A stretch of DNA of 37,473 nucleotides from a bacterium TMED144 (GTDB lineage Bacteria > Fidelibacterota > Marinisomatia > Marinisomatales > TCS55). Location: positions 48,571-86,043 of the forward strand of contig NHGT02000015.1 of assembly GCA_002170005.2 (NCBI GenBank), in the 5' to 3' direction. This document shows positions 1 through 7,757 of this stretch, piece by piece (position 1 is the first letter of the stretch; every line of letters starts with the position of its first letter). The notes under the pieces are model-generated. The model worked only from the letters and a program-made list of their open reading frames with translations. It searched no databases and was not told the DNA's origin. The translations under genes were made by a program, and so were the position numbers.

Positions 1-893
1 GGAATGAGACCAACTAATTCACTTCCGGTCACTCTAACTCCGCGGTCATTTGCGAGCTCGCAAACTTTATCAAAAACTTCATGGATGGTAGACTTTTTAT
101 AATTATTGAAATTAATTGAAATTTGAGCACATTTAAACTCATCAACATACCATCCGACCGCTTTTACATCTTTGAATAAGCCATTTTTTTTGATGGGCGC
201 TCCCTTTTTATCTCTAATAATTTCTCCATCAAGTAAAATAGGAGATTTTGGATCGGGTTTACGTTTACTTCTCCCCTTTTCTCTAATTTCAAATGCAATA
301 TCAGTTGCAATTCGCACATTAGCGGTGTTTAGGTTTATGTTGTAAGCTATTAGAAAATCTCGCACTCCTATAACCGTAGCACCTGACTTTTTATTGAGAA
401 TGGAAGGGCCAAAATCTGGTTTCCATTTAATATCTTTTAGTTTTTGACTTAAGCCTTCGTATTCACCTTTTCTAATGTTTGCTAAGTTTGCTCTGTTTGA
501 ATCTTTAGCTGATTTCTCATATAAAAAAACTGGAATATTTAGTTCTTCACCAACGCGTTTAGCCAAATTTTCTGAAAGCTCAATACATTCTTTTATGCTA
601 ATTCCTGAAATTGGAATAATTGGGCAAACATCTGTTGCTCCAATTCTAGAATGTGAACCATGATGTTTAGACATATCAATCAGGTCAGAAGCAATTTTAA
701 TTGCCTCAAATGCAGCAATCGATATTGATTTGGGATCTCCAACAAACGTTGTAACAGTTCTATTCGTATCAATACCTGAATCAACATCAAGAAGGGTCAC
801 CCCTTCTATGCTTTTAATTCTTTTAGAAATCGCATCAATTACTGATTTATCTCTGCCCTCGCTAAAATTAGGAACACATTCAACAAGTTTCAT
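1..893 (-). CDS. ftcD: Glutamate formimidoyltransferase, 3' end cut by window
   Basis: Transfers the formimino group of formiminoglutamate to tetrahydrofolate, in histidine breakdown and one-carbon supply; cytosolic. My translation opens with MKLVECVPNFSEG, the standard formiminotransferase start, and carries the HHGSHSRIGATDVCP segment (about residues 80-95) that holds the family's catalytic histidine. The reading frame stays open to base 1, about 297 residues, so the stop and any C-terminal cyclodeaminase domain lie outside; whether the gene is mono- or bifunctional cannot be seen. The ATG at 893-891 overlaps the TAA of the upstream small gene by one base, and an AAGG lies about 7 bases before it. 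No histidine-catabolism genes are visible, so its physiological role here is inferred from the family. Identity is clear. Confidence 0.93.
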   Translation of the reverse strand, partial: MKLVECVPNFSEGRDKSVIDAISKRIKSIEGVTLLDVDSGIDTNRTVTTFVGDPKSISIAAFEAIKIASDLIDMSKHHGSHSRIGATDVCPIIPISGISIKECIELSENLAKRVGEELNIPVFLYEKSAKDSNRANLANIRKGEYEGLSQKLKDIKWKPDFGPSILNKKSGATVIGVRDFLIAYNINLNTANVRIATDIAFEIREKGRSKRKPDPKSPILLDGEIIRDKKGAPIKKNGLFKDVKAVGWYVDEFKCAQISINFNNYKKSTIHEVFDKVCELANDRGVRVTGSELVGLI

Positions 894-1021
894 TAGGGAC
901 CTTTTGCTATATTAGTTAAATAATCAATTAAAAATAAAACTACAACCAATAAAACAATTGTGCCAATTAGTGATTTTTTGGACCTTCTTGGGGGTATGAT
1001 TTCGTTAAAAAATCTTTTCAC
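893..1021 (-). CDS. Small single-helix membrane protein, 42 aa, function unknown
   Basis: This short gene fills the space between the M50 peptidase gene and ftcD. It starts with GTG at 1021-1019, sharing one base with the TAG of the upstream gene, and ends with TAA at 895-893, sharing one base with the ATG of ftcD. A GGAG lies four bases before the GTG (1029-1026). The protein has a basic, proline-bearing N-terminus (MKRFFNEIIPPRRSKK) followed by one hydrophobic helix of about 20 residues (roughly 18-36) and a short tail. The positive-inside rule suggests that the N-terminus is cytoplasmic. I do not recognise a family; it is not clearly SecE. The exact fit between two stops/starts, the ribosome site and the sensible membrane topology support a real gene. 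Confidence 0.7.
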   Translation of the reverse strand: MKRFFNEIIPPRRSKKSLIGTIVLLVVVLFLIDYLTNIAKGP

Positions 1022-1638
1022 TAAACTCCAATGAATAAATACATAAAAAAATTGACGAATGGACTCATAACCAACCAGATAGGGGAAAAATTGGTGAACA
1101 TACCAAATAAAATTAATCCCATCAATATTTGAGGTCCATACACTTGCATTTTCATGACTAATTGCGGGTTACGCTTTACCATAAAACCTGAAAAAATTTG
1201 TGATCCATCAAGTGGAGAGATAGGTATCATGTTAAAAACTGCTAATGAAATATTTATTTGTGTAAAAATATAAAGCATTGAAGTTAAAGAACCAGCGTTG
1301 CCTATAATTCTGATTAAAGTTCCTCCTATAAAAGCTAGCAACAAATTTGAAGCTGGACCTGCAAAAGCTATTTTCATCATATCTGTTCTTGGGCTTGCTA
1401 AATATCGAGAGTCAACTGGAACAGGTTTTGCCCATCCAAATCCAACAAATAAAATCATCAATGAACCAAACATATCTAAATGTGCAAGTGGATTTAAAGT
1501 CAATCGACCTGCATATTTTGCAGTAGGGTCACCCAGCCTATTGGCTACCCATCCATGCGAAAATTCATGAAAAACTAAAGCAAATAATAAAACAGGAATT
1601 AACATAGTTAAAACCTCTGGTGGTAGTCTAAATAACAT
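1021..1638 (-). CDS. Site-2-protease-like M50 zinc metallopeptidase, membrane
   Basis: A 205-residue membrane protein of the short bacterial M50 group. The zinc-binding HExxH is HEFSH at residues 24-28, inside the first hydrophobic helix. The third metal ligand is expected to be the Asp of the NMIPISPLDG segment near residues 137-147, the family's NxxPxxxLDG motif. Several further hydrophobic segments are visible (about 55-70, 85-110 and 165-205). There is no PDZ domain, unlike RseP, so this is not the sigma-E pathway protease by architecture; substrates are unknown. The start ATG overlaps the stop of xerD by one base (TAATG), and the stop overlaps the GTG of the small membrane protein, so all three are probably co-translated. 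Family assignment is strong, function only general. Confidence 0.88.
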   Translation of the reverse strand: MLFRLPPEVLTMLIPVLLFALVFHEFSHGWVANRLGDPTAKYAGRLTLNPLAHLDMFGSLMILFVGFGWAKPVPVDSRYLASPRTDMMKIAFAGPASNLLLAFIGGTLIRIIGNAGSLTSMLYIFTQINISLAVFNMIPISPLDGSQIFSGFMVKRNPQLVMKMQVYGPQILMGLILFGMFTNFSPIWLVMSPFVNFFMYLFIGV

Positions 1639-2534
1639 TAATCATACCTCGGGTGATGTTCTTTGTGTTCGGACTTTAAAAACTCTTTATCTAAATGAGT
1701 GTATATTTGTGTAGTAGAAATATCAGTGTGTCCAAGCATTTCTTGAACTGACCTTAAATCAGCTCCGCCTTCTAATAAATGTGTTGCAAAAGAGTGTCTT
1801 AATGTGTGGGGACTTACAATTTTTTCTACTTGGGCATTTTTGGTCCATTTCTTCAATAAAATCCAAACCATCATTCTGGTTAGTTTTTTTCCATTTCTAC
1901 TCAAAAAAACTTCAGCAGACTTGGGATTTTTCTTTAACAAAATTCGACGTTCATTCTCAATGTAATTCTTTAGGTTTTCTTTTGCAATTGGGCCAAATGG
2001 TATATACCTAATTTTCTTTCCTTTTCCTTGAATTTTAATTAAATCTGAATCCCAAAGAATATCTTTCATCTTAAATTCACATAATTCCGTAACTCGTAAA
2101 CCGCATGAATATAATAATTCAAAAATCGCAACATCTCTAAGGTAAAGAGGTGAATCTTTTGGAATGGAATCCAAAATTTTGTCAATTTCATCGACAGTTA
2201 AAAAATTGGGTAATTTCTGGGATGATTTTGGAGCATGAAGGAGTAAGGTTGGATTATTCTTTGTGTAACCTTCAGAGCTTAAAAAATTATGAAACGTTCT
2301 AATCGATGAAATATTTCTTTTTACTGAATTCGCAGAAAGACCATTGTCGTTGAGATGGCGGATGTATGATCTGATATGCCCCAATGAAACATCGCTAATG
2401 GAGCCTATGTTTAAAATTTCTTTAACAAAAGATCTATATTTCTTAAGATCCCTTTTGTAAGAATCTAATGAGTTATAGGCGAGATTTCTCTCTACTTTAA
2501 GTATAGATAAATATTCTTCAATGTATTTATTCAT
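1638..2534 (-). CDS. xerD: Tyrosine recombinase XerD
   Basis: Site-specific recombinase of the XerC/XerD kind, which resolves chromosome dimers at dif with its partner near the division site. The 298-residue length matches the family. An N-terminal SAM-like core-binding domain (about 1-100) precedes the catalytic domain with R147 (in GLRVTELC), K171 (GKGKK), H243 and R246 (HTLRHS), H269 (LGHTDIST) and nucleophile Y278 (IYTHL). All catalytic residues are present. It is linked to gmhA (1-base gap) and to the M50 gene (1-base overlap) rather than to a phage or integron, which supports a housekeeping role. XerC versus XerD cannot be settled by eye; the IYTHLDKEFLK region and length fit XerD. I saw no dif-like site in the window. 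Confidence 0.9.
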   Translation of the reverse strand: MNKYIEEYLSILKVERNLAYNSLDSYKRDLKKYRSFVKEILNIGSISDVSLGHIRSYIRHLNDNGLSANSVKRNISSIRTFHNFLSSEGYTKNNPTLLLHAPKSSQKLPNFLTVDEIDKILDSIPKDSPLYLRDVAIFELLYSCGLRVTELCEFKMKDILWDSDLIKIQGKGKKIRYIPFGPIAKENLKNYIENERRILLKKNPKSAEVFLSRNGKKLTRMMVWILLKKWTKNAQVEKIVSPHTLRHSFATHLLEGGADLRSVQEMLGHTDISTTQIYTHLDKEFLKSEHKEHHPRYD

Positions 2535-2535
2535 T

Positions 2536-3105
2536 TTACTCCATTAATATTTTTTCAACACTTTCACAAAGTATATGCTCAATCAATAAATGGGCTTCTT
2601 GAATTCTTTGTGTATCATCGCTTGGTACTTTAATGACACAATCTCCCATATTTGCTATTTTGCCCCCAGAGCCGCCAGTCAAAACAATTGAATTTATATT
2701 TTTCTTTTTTGCAAGCCTCAATGTCTCAATGATATTTTTTGAATTTCCGCTTGTTGAAATAGCAACAATTAAATCACCCTTTTCAGCAAGGCCATCTAAT
2801 TGTCTTGAAAATATTTCATCATAGCTTGTATCATTGGACCAAGCAGTTATAAACGAGGAATCTGTTGTTAATGCGATTGATTTAATTGGTCTTCTATTAT
2901 GAGAACGCAATCCACCCATCAATTCTGCTGCCATATGCTGCGAATCAGCAGCAGAGCCTCCATTTCCACACCAAAAGATACTTTTATTCTCTTTTGCTGT
3001 TTTTATCATTAATTCAACAGATGATTGAATATCAATCAAACAAGATTCAATAACTTTTTTCTTAGTAGCTATACTATTTTCTATTGCTCCTTTAATATCT
3101 AACAT
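2536..3105 (-). CDS. gmhA: Sedoheptulose 7-phosphate isomerase (SIS domain)
   Basis: Converts sedoheptulose 7-phosphate to heptose 7-phosphate, the first step toward ADP-heptose for the LPS inner core; cytosolic. The 189-residue protein is a single SIS domain. The signature stretch CGNGGSAADSQHMAAELMGG (about residues 46-65) and the later STSGNSKNI (about 116-124) are the sugar-phosphate binding loops; a Glu/His pair near QEAHLLIEHILCE (about 169-181) fits the GmhA active site. DiaA is the main alternative with the same fold, but DiaA has CGNGTSAA-type sequence and lacks this ELMGG context. Other heptose genes (gmhB, hldE) are not in the window. The gene sits between gcvH and xerD with 1-base gaps, so it is part of the same transcription unit. 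Confidence 0.88.
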   Translation of the reverse strand: MLDIKGAIENSIATKKKVIESCLIDIQSSVELMIKTAKENKSIFWCGNGGSAADSQHMAAELMGGLRSHNRRPIKSIALTTDSSFITAWSNDTSYDEIFSRQLDGLAEKGDLIVAISTSGNSKNIIETLRLAKKKNINSIVLTGGSGGKIANMGDCVIKVPSDDTQRIQEAHLLIEHILCESVEKILME

Positions 3106-3106
3106 T

Positions 3107-3490
3107 TCAACTATCTTTTAAGGAATATTCTTGATATTCATCATAATTCATCAGCTCATTTATTTCGTCATTATTTTCTATTTTTAGTTTGACTATCCAA
3201 CCTTTAGTATAAGGATCTGAATTAACAAGATCTGGGTTAGAATCTAGGTTTTCATTTATTTCAATGACTTTTCCAGAAACTGGCGCAAAAAGGTCAGCTA
3301 CGGTTTTAACTGCTTCAATCGCTCCAAAAGATTCTGATGCAGTAAGTTTAACAGATAATTCAGGCATCTCAACAAAAACAATATCTCCTAGCTGGCTTTG
3401 AGCGTAATCTGTTATTCCAACAGTGGCTAAGTCTTCTTGAAGATTTAGCCATTCATGATCTTTAGTAAATTTAAATTTTTTATAATCCAT
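3107..3490 (-). CDS. gcvH: Glycine cleavage system H protein
   Basis: Lipoyl carrier that shuttles the aminomethyl group between the P, T and L proteins of the glycine cleavage system, or acts as a lipoate relay. The 127-residue length is typical. The lipoylated lysine is K62 in the motif GAIEAVKTVADLFAP, and the N-terminal KFTKDHEWL and ITDYAQSQLGDIV segments are family hallmarks. The gene lies 6 bases after accC; its ribosome site, GGAAGAA, is embedded in the last codons of accC. No gcvT or gcvP is present in the window, so this copy is separated from its partners. Placement behind the biotin carboxylase genes is noted as a finding. The ATG start is unambiguous. Confidence 0.95.
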   Translation of the reverse strand: MDYKKFKFTKDHEWLNLQEDLATVGITDYAQSQLGDIVFVEMPELSVKLTASESFGAIEAVKTVADLFAPVSGKVIEINENLDSNPDLVNSDPYTKGWIVKLKIENNDEINELMNYDEYQEYSLKDS

Positions 3491-3496
3491 AATAAA

Positions 3497-4852
3497 TTAT
3501 TCTTCCTTACAGTTAAATACAAAATTATCTAAAAAACTTGTATCGAAATCGCCTTCTACAAATTTTTCATTTTTCATTATTTGCTTATGAAAAGGTATCG
3601 TTGTTTTTGGACCTTCAATAACCATTTCTGATAATGCTCTACTCATTCTTTCAATAGCTGATTTTCGATCATTAGAATGAACAATCAATTTTCCAATCAA
3701 AGAGTCATAATAAGGCGAGATCTCATATCCAGCATATGCATGAGAATCCATTCTTACTCCTTTACCACCAGGGATATGAAAATCAGTTATCACCATTGGA
3801 GAAGGAGCAAAATTCATGATAGGATCCTCAGCATTTATTCTACATTCTATAGAATGCCCTCTGAGTTTTATTTGTTTCATATACTCTGGAAATTTTTCTC
3901 CAGCATGCATTTTAATCTGCCATTTAATTAAATCGACTCCAGTGACCATCTCAGTGATTGGGTGCTCCACCTGAATACGTGTATTCATTTCCATAAAATA
4001 AAAATCTTTATTTTTATCAAGTAAAAATTCAATTGTACCCACTCCAACATAATCTACAAAATTTGCACCAGCGACCGCCGCATCACCCATTAGTTTTCTA
4101 AGCTTTGTGTTGACAATGGGCGAAGGAGATTCTTCAATTAGTTTTTGATGCCTTCTTTGAATAGAACATTCTCTTTCGCCTAAACTAACAGCATTTCCAT
4201 AAGAGTCTGCAAGCAATTGAATTTCAATGTGTCTAGGATTTTCAATGAATTTTTCCATGTACATGTCACCATTATTAAATGATGTTTTAGCTTCGGAGCT
4301 TGCTAGTTTGAATAGATTTTCTATTTCACTTTCTTTACTAACAAACCTCATTCCTCTTCCACCACCTCCGGCAGAGGCTTTTAACATTACTGGATATCCT
4401 ATCTCTTTGGCTAATCTCATAGCATCATCTGATGTTTCAATTATTCCATCGCTACCAGGTATAACAGGTACGCCAGCCTTTTGCATGGTTTTTTTTGCTT
4501 GGGCTTTATCTCCCATAGCATCAATAATTTCTGGCTTAGGTCCTAGAAAGGTGAACCCATTCTCTTCGCAAATATTAGAAAAGTCAGAGTTCTCAGCCAA
4601 AAATCCATAGCCTGGATGAATTGCATCTGCATTTGTAATTTCACCTGCAGTTATAATTCTGGGTATATTTAAATAAGAATCATTTCCTCTGGGAGGGCCA
4701 ATGCACACTGCTTCATCTGCATATTTAACATGTAATGATTTGTCATCAGCAGTAGAATAAACAGCAACAGTTTTTATATTCATTTCTCTGCATGCTCGAA
4801 TGACTCTCAGGGCAATTTCACCTCTGTTTGCAACAAGAACCTTTTTAAACAC
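3497..4852 (-). CDS. accC: Biotin carboxylase subunit of acetyl-CoA carboxylase
   Basis: Carboxylates the biotin of AccB using bicarbonate and ATP, the first half-reaction of malonyl-CoA synthesis. The 451-residue length matches AccC (about 450). Visible features: N-terminal KVLVANRGEIALRVIRACRE (about 4-23), the ATP-grasp glycine loop GGGGRGMR (about 163-170), and the catalytic FMEMNTRIQVEHPITE segment (about 285-300). The start is GTG (4852-4850), right after a seven-base gap from accB; there is no closer ATG, and the family N-terminus begins exactly here. The gene order efp-accB-accC is common in bacteria. accA and accD are not in the window. Pyruvate or propionyl carboxylase subunits share the fold, but length and pairing with a short BCCP favour AccC. 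Confidence 0.95.
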   Translation of the reverse strand: MFKKVLVANRGEIALRVIRACREMNIKTVAVYSTADDKSLHVKYADEAVCIGPPRGNDSYLNIPRIITAGEITNADAIHPGYGFLAENSDFSNICEENGFTFLGPKPEIIDAMGDKAQAKKTMQKAGVPVIPGSDGIIETSDDAMRLAKEIGYPVMLKASAGGGGRGMRFVSKESEIENLFKLASSEAKTSFNNGDMYMEKFIENPRHIEIQLLADSYGNAVSLGERECSIQRRHQKLIEESPSPIVNTKLRKLMGDAAVAGANFVDYVGVGTIEFLLDKNKDFYFMEMNTRIQVEHPITEMVTGVDLIKWQIKMHAGEKFPEYMKQIKLRGHSIECRINAEDPIMNFAPSPMVITDFHIPGGKGVRMDSHAYAGYEISPYYDSLIGKLIVHSNDRKSAIERMSRALSEMVIEGPKTTIPFHKQIMKNEKFVEGDFDTSFLDNFVFNCKEE

Positions 4853-4859
4853 AAAAAAC

Positions 4860-5318
4860 CTATGAGGGTTTTATTTCGAATAATGGTTGATTGTATTCTA
4901 CAGATTTACCATTTTCAACTAATATTTTAATTATTCTTCCGCTCTGCTCAGCTTCGATATTATTCATTATTTTCATAGCTTCAATTATGCACAAAGTATC
5001 TCCCTCCACAACTAGATCACCTTTTTTTACAAATGGATTAGCCTCGGGCGAAGGAGCGGCATAAAATGTACCTGGCATGGGAGATAATATTTTTTCGCCA
5101 TTTTCCTCATCTGTGCTTGAGGAAGTTTCAAAAGATTCTGCATTATCTTTAGATTGATCAAGAACTACAGGAACAGAATTGTTATTTTCAGAGGCAGTCA
5201 AAGCTAATCCAGAGTTTTTAACAACTCTATACCTTGTTCCCCAAAAAGATAAATCTATTTCATTCACATTACTGTTTTCTAGAATATAAATTATTTCTTT
5301 AAGTTTGTCTTTCCACAT
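4860..5318 (-). CDS. accB: Biotin carboxyl carrier protein
   Basis: Carries biotin between the carboxylase and carboxyltransferase parts of acetyl-CoA carboxylase. The 152-residue protein has a helical N-terminal part (1-40), an acidic/serine-rich linker (about 42-76) and a C-terminal biotinyl domain (77-152). The biotinylated lysine is K116 in the EAMKIMN motif, and the AccB-specific thumb loop is visible in YAAPSPEANPFVKKGD (about 86-101). The ATG is at 5318-5316. It follows efp after a 45-base gap and is 7 bases from accC. Length and thumb identify it as AccB rather than a decarboxylase carrier. Confidence 0.95.
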   Translation of the reverse strand: MWKDKLKEIIYILENSNVNEIDLSFWGTRYRVVKNSGLALTASENNNSVPVVLDQSKDNAESFETSSSTDEENGEKILSPMPGTFYAAPSPEANPFVKKGDLVVEGDTLCIIEAMKIMNNIEAEQSGRIIKILVENGKSVEYNQPLFEIKPS

Positions 5319-5363
5319 ATTATTCTCTAATTATATTTGTGTTATACATATTTGAAAATACAA

Positions 5364-5927
5364 TTAAGATTTAAGCCTTTCAATGTATTCTCCCGTTCGG
5401 GTATCAATTTTTAAAATATCGCCTTCAACTACAAAAAGTGGGACTTGAACTAAATATTCTGTTTCAACTTTTGCAGGTTTTGTTGCTCCTGTTGCAGTGT
5501 TACCTTTGATGCCTGGCTCTGTTTCAATAACTTTAAGATTAATATGTGCGGGTAGTCTGATATCTAATATTTCACTACCATCAAACAATAAATCTACATT
5601 CATTCCATCTTTAAGAAAATTAACATTCTTCCCAATTATGTTATCTAAAACACTAACTTGTTCAAAAGTTTGATTATCCATAAAGAAATGAGAATCAGTG
5701 TCGCTATATAAATATTGCATTTCTTTTGCCTCGATTTTTAAAAATTCTAATTTAACACCTGAGTTAAATGTCTCATCAATTACTTTTCCTGTTAATATAT
5801 CTTTTAATTTTGTTCTAACAAATGCTGGCCCTTTTCCTGGCTTTACATGCAAGAATTCTACAACCTTCATTCTTTTATTCTTATGAAAAATTACTGAACC
5901 ATTTTTTATATTTGATGTTGTTGCCAT
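5364..5927 (-). CDS. efp: Translation elongation factor P
   Basis: Binds ribosomes stalled at consecutive prolines and speeds peptide bond formation. The 187-residue length is normal. The tip lysine that is modified in many bacteria is K32 in VKPGKGPAF; the three OB-like domains run to the end, with the family's second signature around GIKGNTATGATKPA (about 138-151). Upstream lies AAGGAAGAC directly before the ATG, a good ribosome site. No modification enzyme (epmA/epmB, earP, ymfI) is present in the window; the lysine plus PGKG loop argues against the arginine-rhamnosyl (EarP) type. It follows the BatD-like gene after 27 bases and probably leads into accB and accC. Confidence 0.96.
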   Translation of the reverse strand: MATTSNIKNGSVIFHKNKRMKVVEFLHVKPGKGPAFVRTKLKDILTGKVIDETFNSGVKLEFLKIEAKEMQYLYSDTDSHFFMDNQTFEQVSVLDNIIGKNVNFLKDGMNVDLLFDGSEILDIRLPAHINLKVIETEPGIKGNTATGATKPAKVETEYLVQVPLFVVEGDILKIDTRTGEYIERLKS

Positions 5928-5954
5928 GTCTTCCTTTTAATTTCCTAACTAAAA

Positions 5955-6896
5955 CTAACTAATATTATTGCTTTCTTTTATAGATTTTAGAATGTTTCTA
6001 ATTATAACTAAATCTTTTTTTATAAAATCTAAATTTTTTTTCTTTTTAGCATATTTAACCATGTCTGAAAATTTTAAAATTGTCAGCAATTCAATAAAGT
6101 TTTTTTCATTTAAGCCAATCATTGATTTATTATCATTGATTTCTTTTGTTGTCATTTCTAGTGCTTTTATGTAATAATAATTTTCCATAAAATTTCTTAT
6201 AATTAAAGAAATTCTGACATAAATGTCTTTAAAGTCGCTTTCATGATGAATATCTTTCTCCAAAGAATTTATTTTATCTAAAGAGGAAGATAAAGGGTCT
6301 TGGAATGTTTTAGGGTTGTTATTTTCTTTCTCAGATAATAATAATCTTGAACGCCACACTTTTACTATTAAAAGTGAGACGACAATCAATATCAAAATTG
6401 AAACAATTATAAAAAAAGAGAAAATCTTAATTTGGACAGGATCTCTAATTGGCAATAGCTCCCCGTTTGAAATAGATTCTAAACTTGGAATTTTTGATTT
6501 TACTGATAACACTTCAACAAACAGAGAATCAGAATATAAATTATAATCGAAAATACTATCATCTGACATGACTTCAATCTCTAAACTTGGTAGTGCAAAT
6601 TGACCAGTATCCCAAAAGGTAACCTTAAAGGTTTTTTTTATAAAATTGTCATTATCCTCAAAGCCCAATGAATCAATTTCATAGTAATTTTTTAAAACAA
6701 GTTTCTTTGTTTTTATGATTTTATTTTCAGGTTTTTGAATCAAAAAAGAATATTTTACTGGTTCACCTATTGTGGTGATGGCAGTATCTAGTTCAGTTAG
6801 AACAAAAGAGGAGCTAGTCTCAGATTCGTCATTACATGATAAGAAATAAACTGAAAAGATCAGAAAGATTTTGTCAAAAAATCTACTTCTTGCCAC
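5955..6896 (-). CDS. BatD-like membrane lipoprotein of the MoxR/DUF58 cluster
   Basis: A 313-residue protein I assign mainly by context and layout. It begins with a short hydrophobic leader ending in FLSC, a weak lipobox that would lipidate C21; then an extracytoplasmic beta-rich region (about 25-150) containing phrases such as FWDTGQFALPSLEIEV that resemble the Ig-like domain of BatD/oxygen-tolerance proteins; one transmembrane helix (about 157-180); and a charged cytosolic tail (185-313). The start is GTG (6896-6894), overlapping the DUF58 gene by 14 bases; no ATG fits better because the leader starts here. In known systems MoxR ATPases, DUF58 and BatD-type proteins act together in envelope processes of poorly known target. 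A DUF4381-like protein is the close alternative. Confidence 0.6.
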   Translation of the reverse strand: MARSRFFDKIFLIFSVYFLSCNDESETSSSFVLTELDTAITTIGEPVKYSFLIQKPENKIIKTKKLVLKNYYEIDSLGFEDNDNFIKKTFKVTFWDTGQFALPSLEIEVMSDDSIFDYNLYSDSLFVEVLSVKSKIPSLESISNGELLPIRDPVQIKIFSFFIIVSILILIVVSLLIVKVWRSRLLLSEKENNNPKTFQDPLSSSLDKINSLEKDIHHESDFKDIYVRISLIIRNFMENYYYIKALEMTTKEINDNKSMIGLNEKNFIELLTILKFSDMVKYAKKKKNLDFIKKDLVIIRNILKSIKESNNIS

Positions 6897-7755
6897 GTTT
6901 CTTAAAGTAATTAATTATTGGTCCAACATAATCTTCTGCAGTATCAATTTCAATAAGATCAATTTTATCTTTCTTACATTTATTTCTAAATTTTTTAAAA
7001 TTGTTTTTAATTTTAATTGATAATGAGTTTCTCATAGCTTTTGAGTTAGAGTTAATCCAATGCTCTTGATTGTTTTCTTCATCAAAAATTTTAAACAAAC
7101 CGATGTTTGGAAAATTTAATTCTGCAGGGTCAGAAATTTTTATTCCAATCAAGTCATTTTTTTTATTTATTATTTTCAAAGGTTTCCAAAAACCTTTATC
7201 TATAAAATCAGATATTACAAAAACAATGGATCTTCTTTTTGATACTTGCATTAAAAAATTTAATGCTTTAGATATGTCTGTTTTTAAAAAACTGGGTTTA
7301 TGAAATAAAATTTCTCTTATTACTCTGAGAACATGAGATCTATTTTTTTGTGGAGGGATGAATTTTTCTACTTCTTCACTAAATAAAATCAATCCTACTT
7401 TATCCTTATTTTTTGTTGCAGAAAAACTCAAAATTGCTGCAACTTCAGCTATAATATCTGATTTCAAGCGATTAATTGATCCAAAATCACCTGAGGCGCT
7501 AATATCAACTAACAAATAAACAGTAAGCTCTCTTTCTTCTTCTAAAATTTTTATATAAGGGCCATTATTTCTTGCAGTTACATTCCAATCAATCATACGA
7601 ATATCATCTCCAGCAGAGTATTCTCTGACTTCAGAAAAAGTCATACCTTGGCCTTTAAAAATAGATTGATATTTCCCCCCAAATAGATCGTTAACCAATC
7701 CCTTGGTTCTAATTTCAACATTTCTTACTTTTTTGAAAATTTCTTTAGGAATCAA
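6883..7755 (-). CDS. DUF58 family protein (vWA-like)
   Basis: A 290-residue soluble protein with the DUF58 block: EIRTKGLVNDLFGGKYQSIF (about 15-34), then GQGMTFSEVREYSAGDD (about 36-52) and IDWNVTAR (about 55-62), followed by a von Willebrand A-like domain beginning LLVDISASGD, where DxSxS would form the metal site. These proteins are usually partners of the MoxR ATPase encoded just upstream; the molecular role is not established. The start is TTG (7755-7753), two bases after the moxR stop; the conserved region begins almost at once and the next ATG (residue 38) would remove it, so TTG is preferred. It overlaps the BatD-like gene by 14 bases. Confidence 0.88.
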   Translation of the reverse strand: MIPKEIFKKVRNVEIRTKGLVNDLFGGKYQSIFKGQGMTFSEVREYSAGDDIRMIDWNVTARNNGPYIKILEEERELTVYLLVDISASGDFGSINRLKSDIIAEVAAILSFSATKNKDKVGLILFSEEVEKFIPPQKNRSHVLRVIREILFHKPSFLKTDISKALNFLMQVSKRRSIVFVISDFIDKGFWKPLKIINKKNDLIGIKISDPAELNFPNIGLFKIFDEENNQEHWINSNSKAMRNSLSIKIKNNFKKFRNKCKKDKIDLIEIDTAEDYVGPIINYFKKRGKK

Positions 7756-7757
7756 AT

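Noticed and set aside
1638..2534. Phage or integron integrase
   Set aside because: The recombinase has XerD length and motifs, sits in a housekeeping operon, and there is no attachment site, phage gene or cassette array nearby.
2536..3105. DiaA as the identity of the SIS-domain protein
   Set aside because: The CGNGGSAADSQHMAAELMGG signature fits GmhA; DiaA has a different loop and usually lies by other genes.
4227..4610. A 127-codon plus-strand frame
   Set aside because: Antisense to the ATP-grasp part of accC, no motif or ribosome site.
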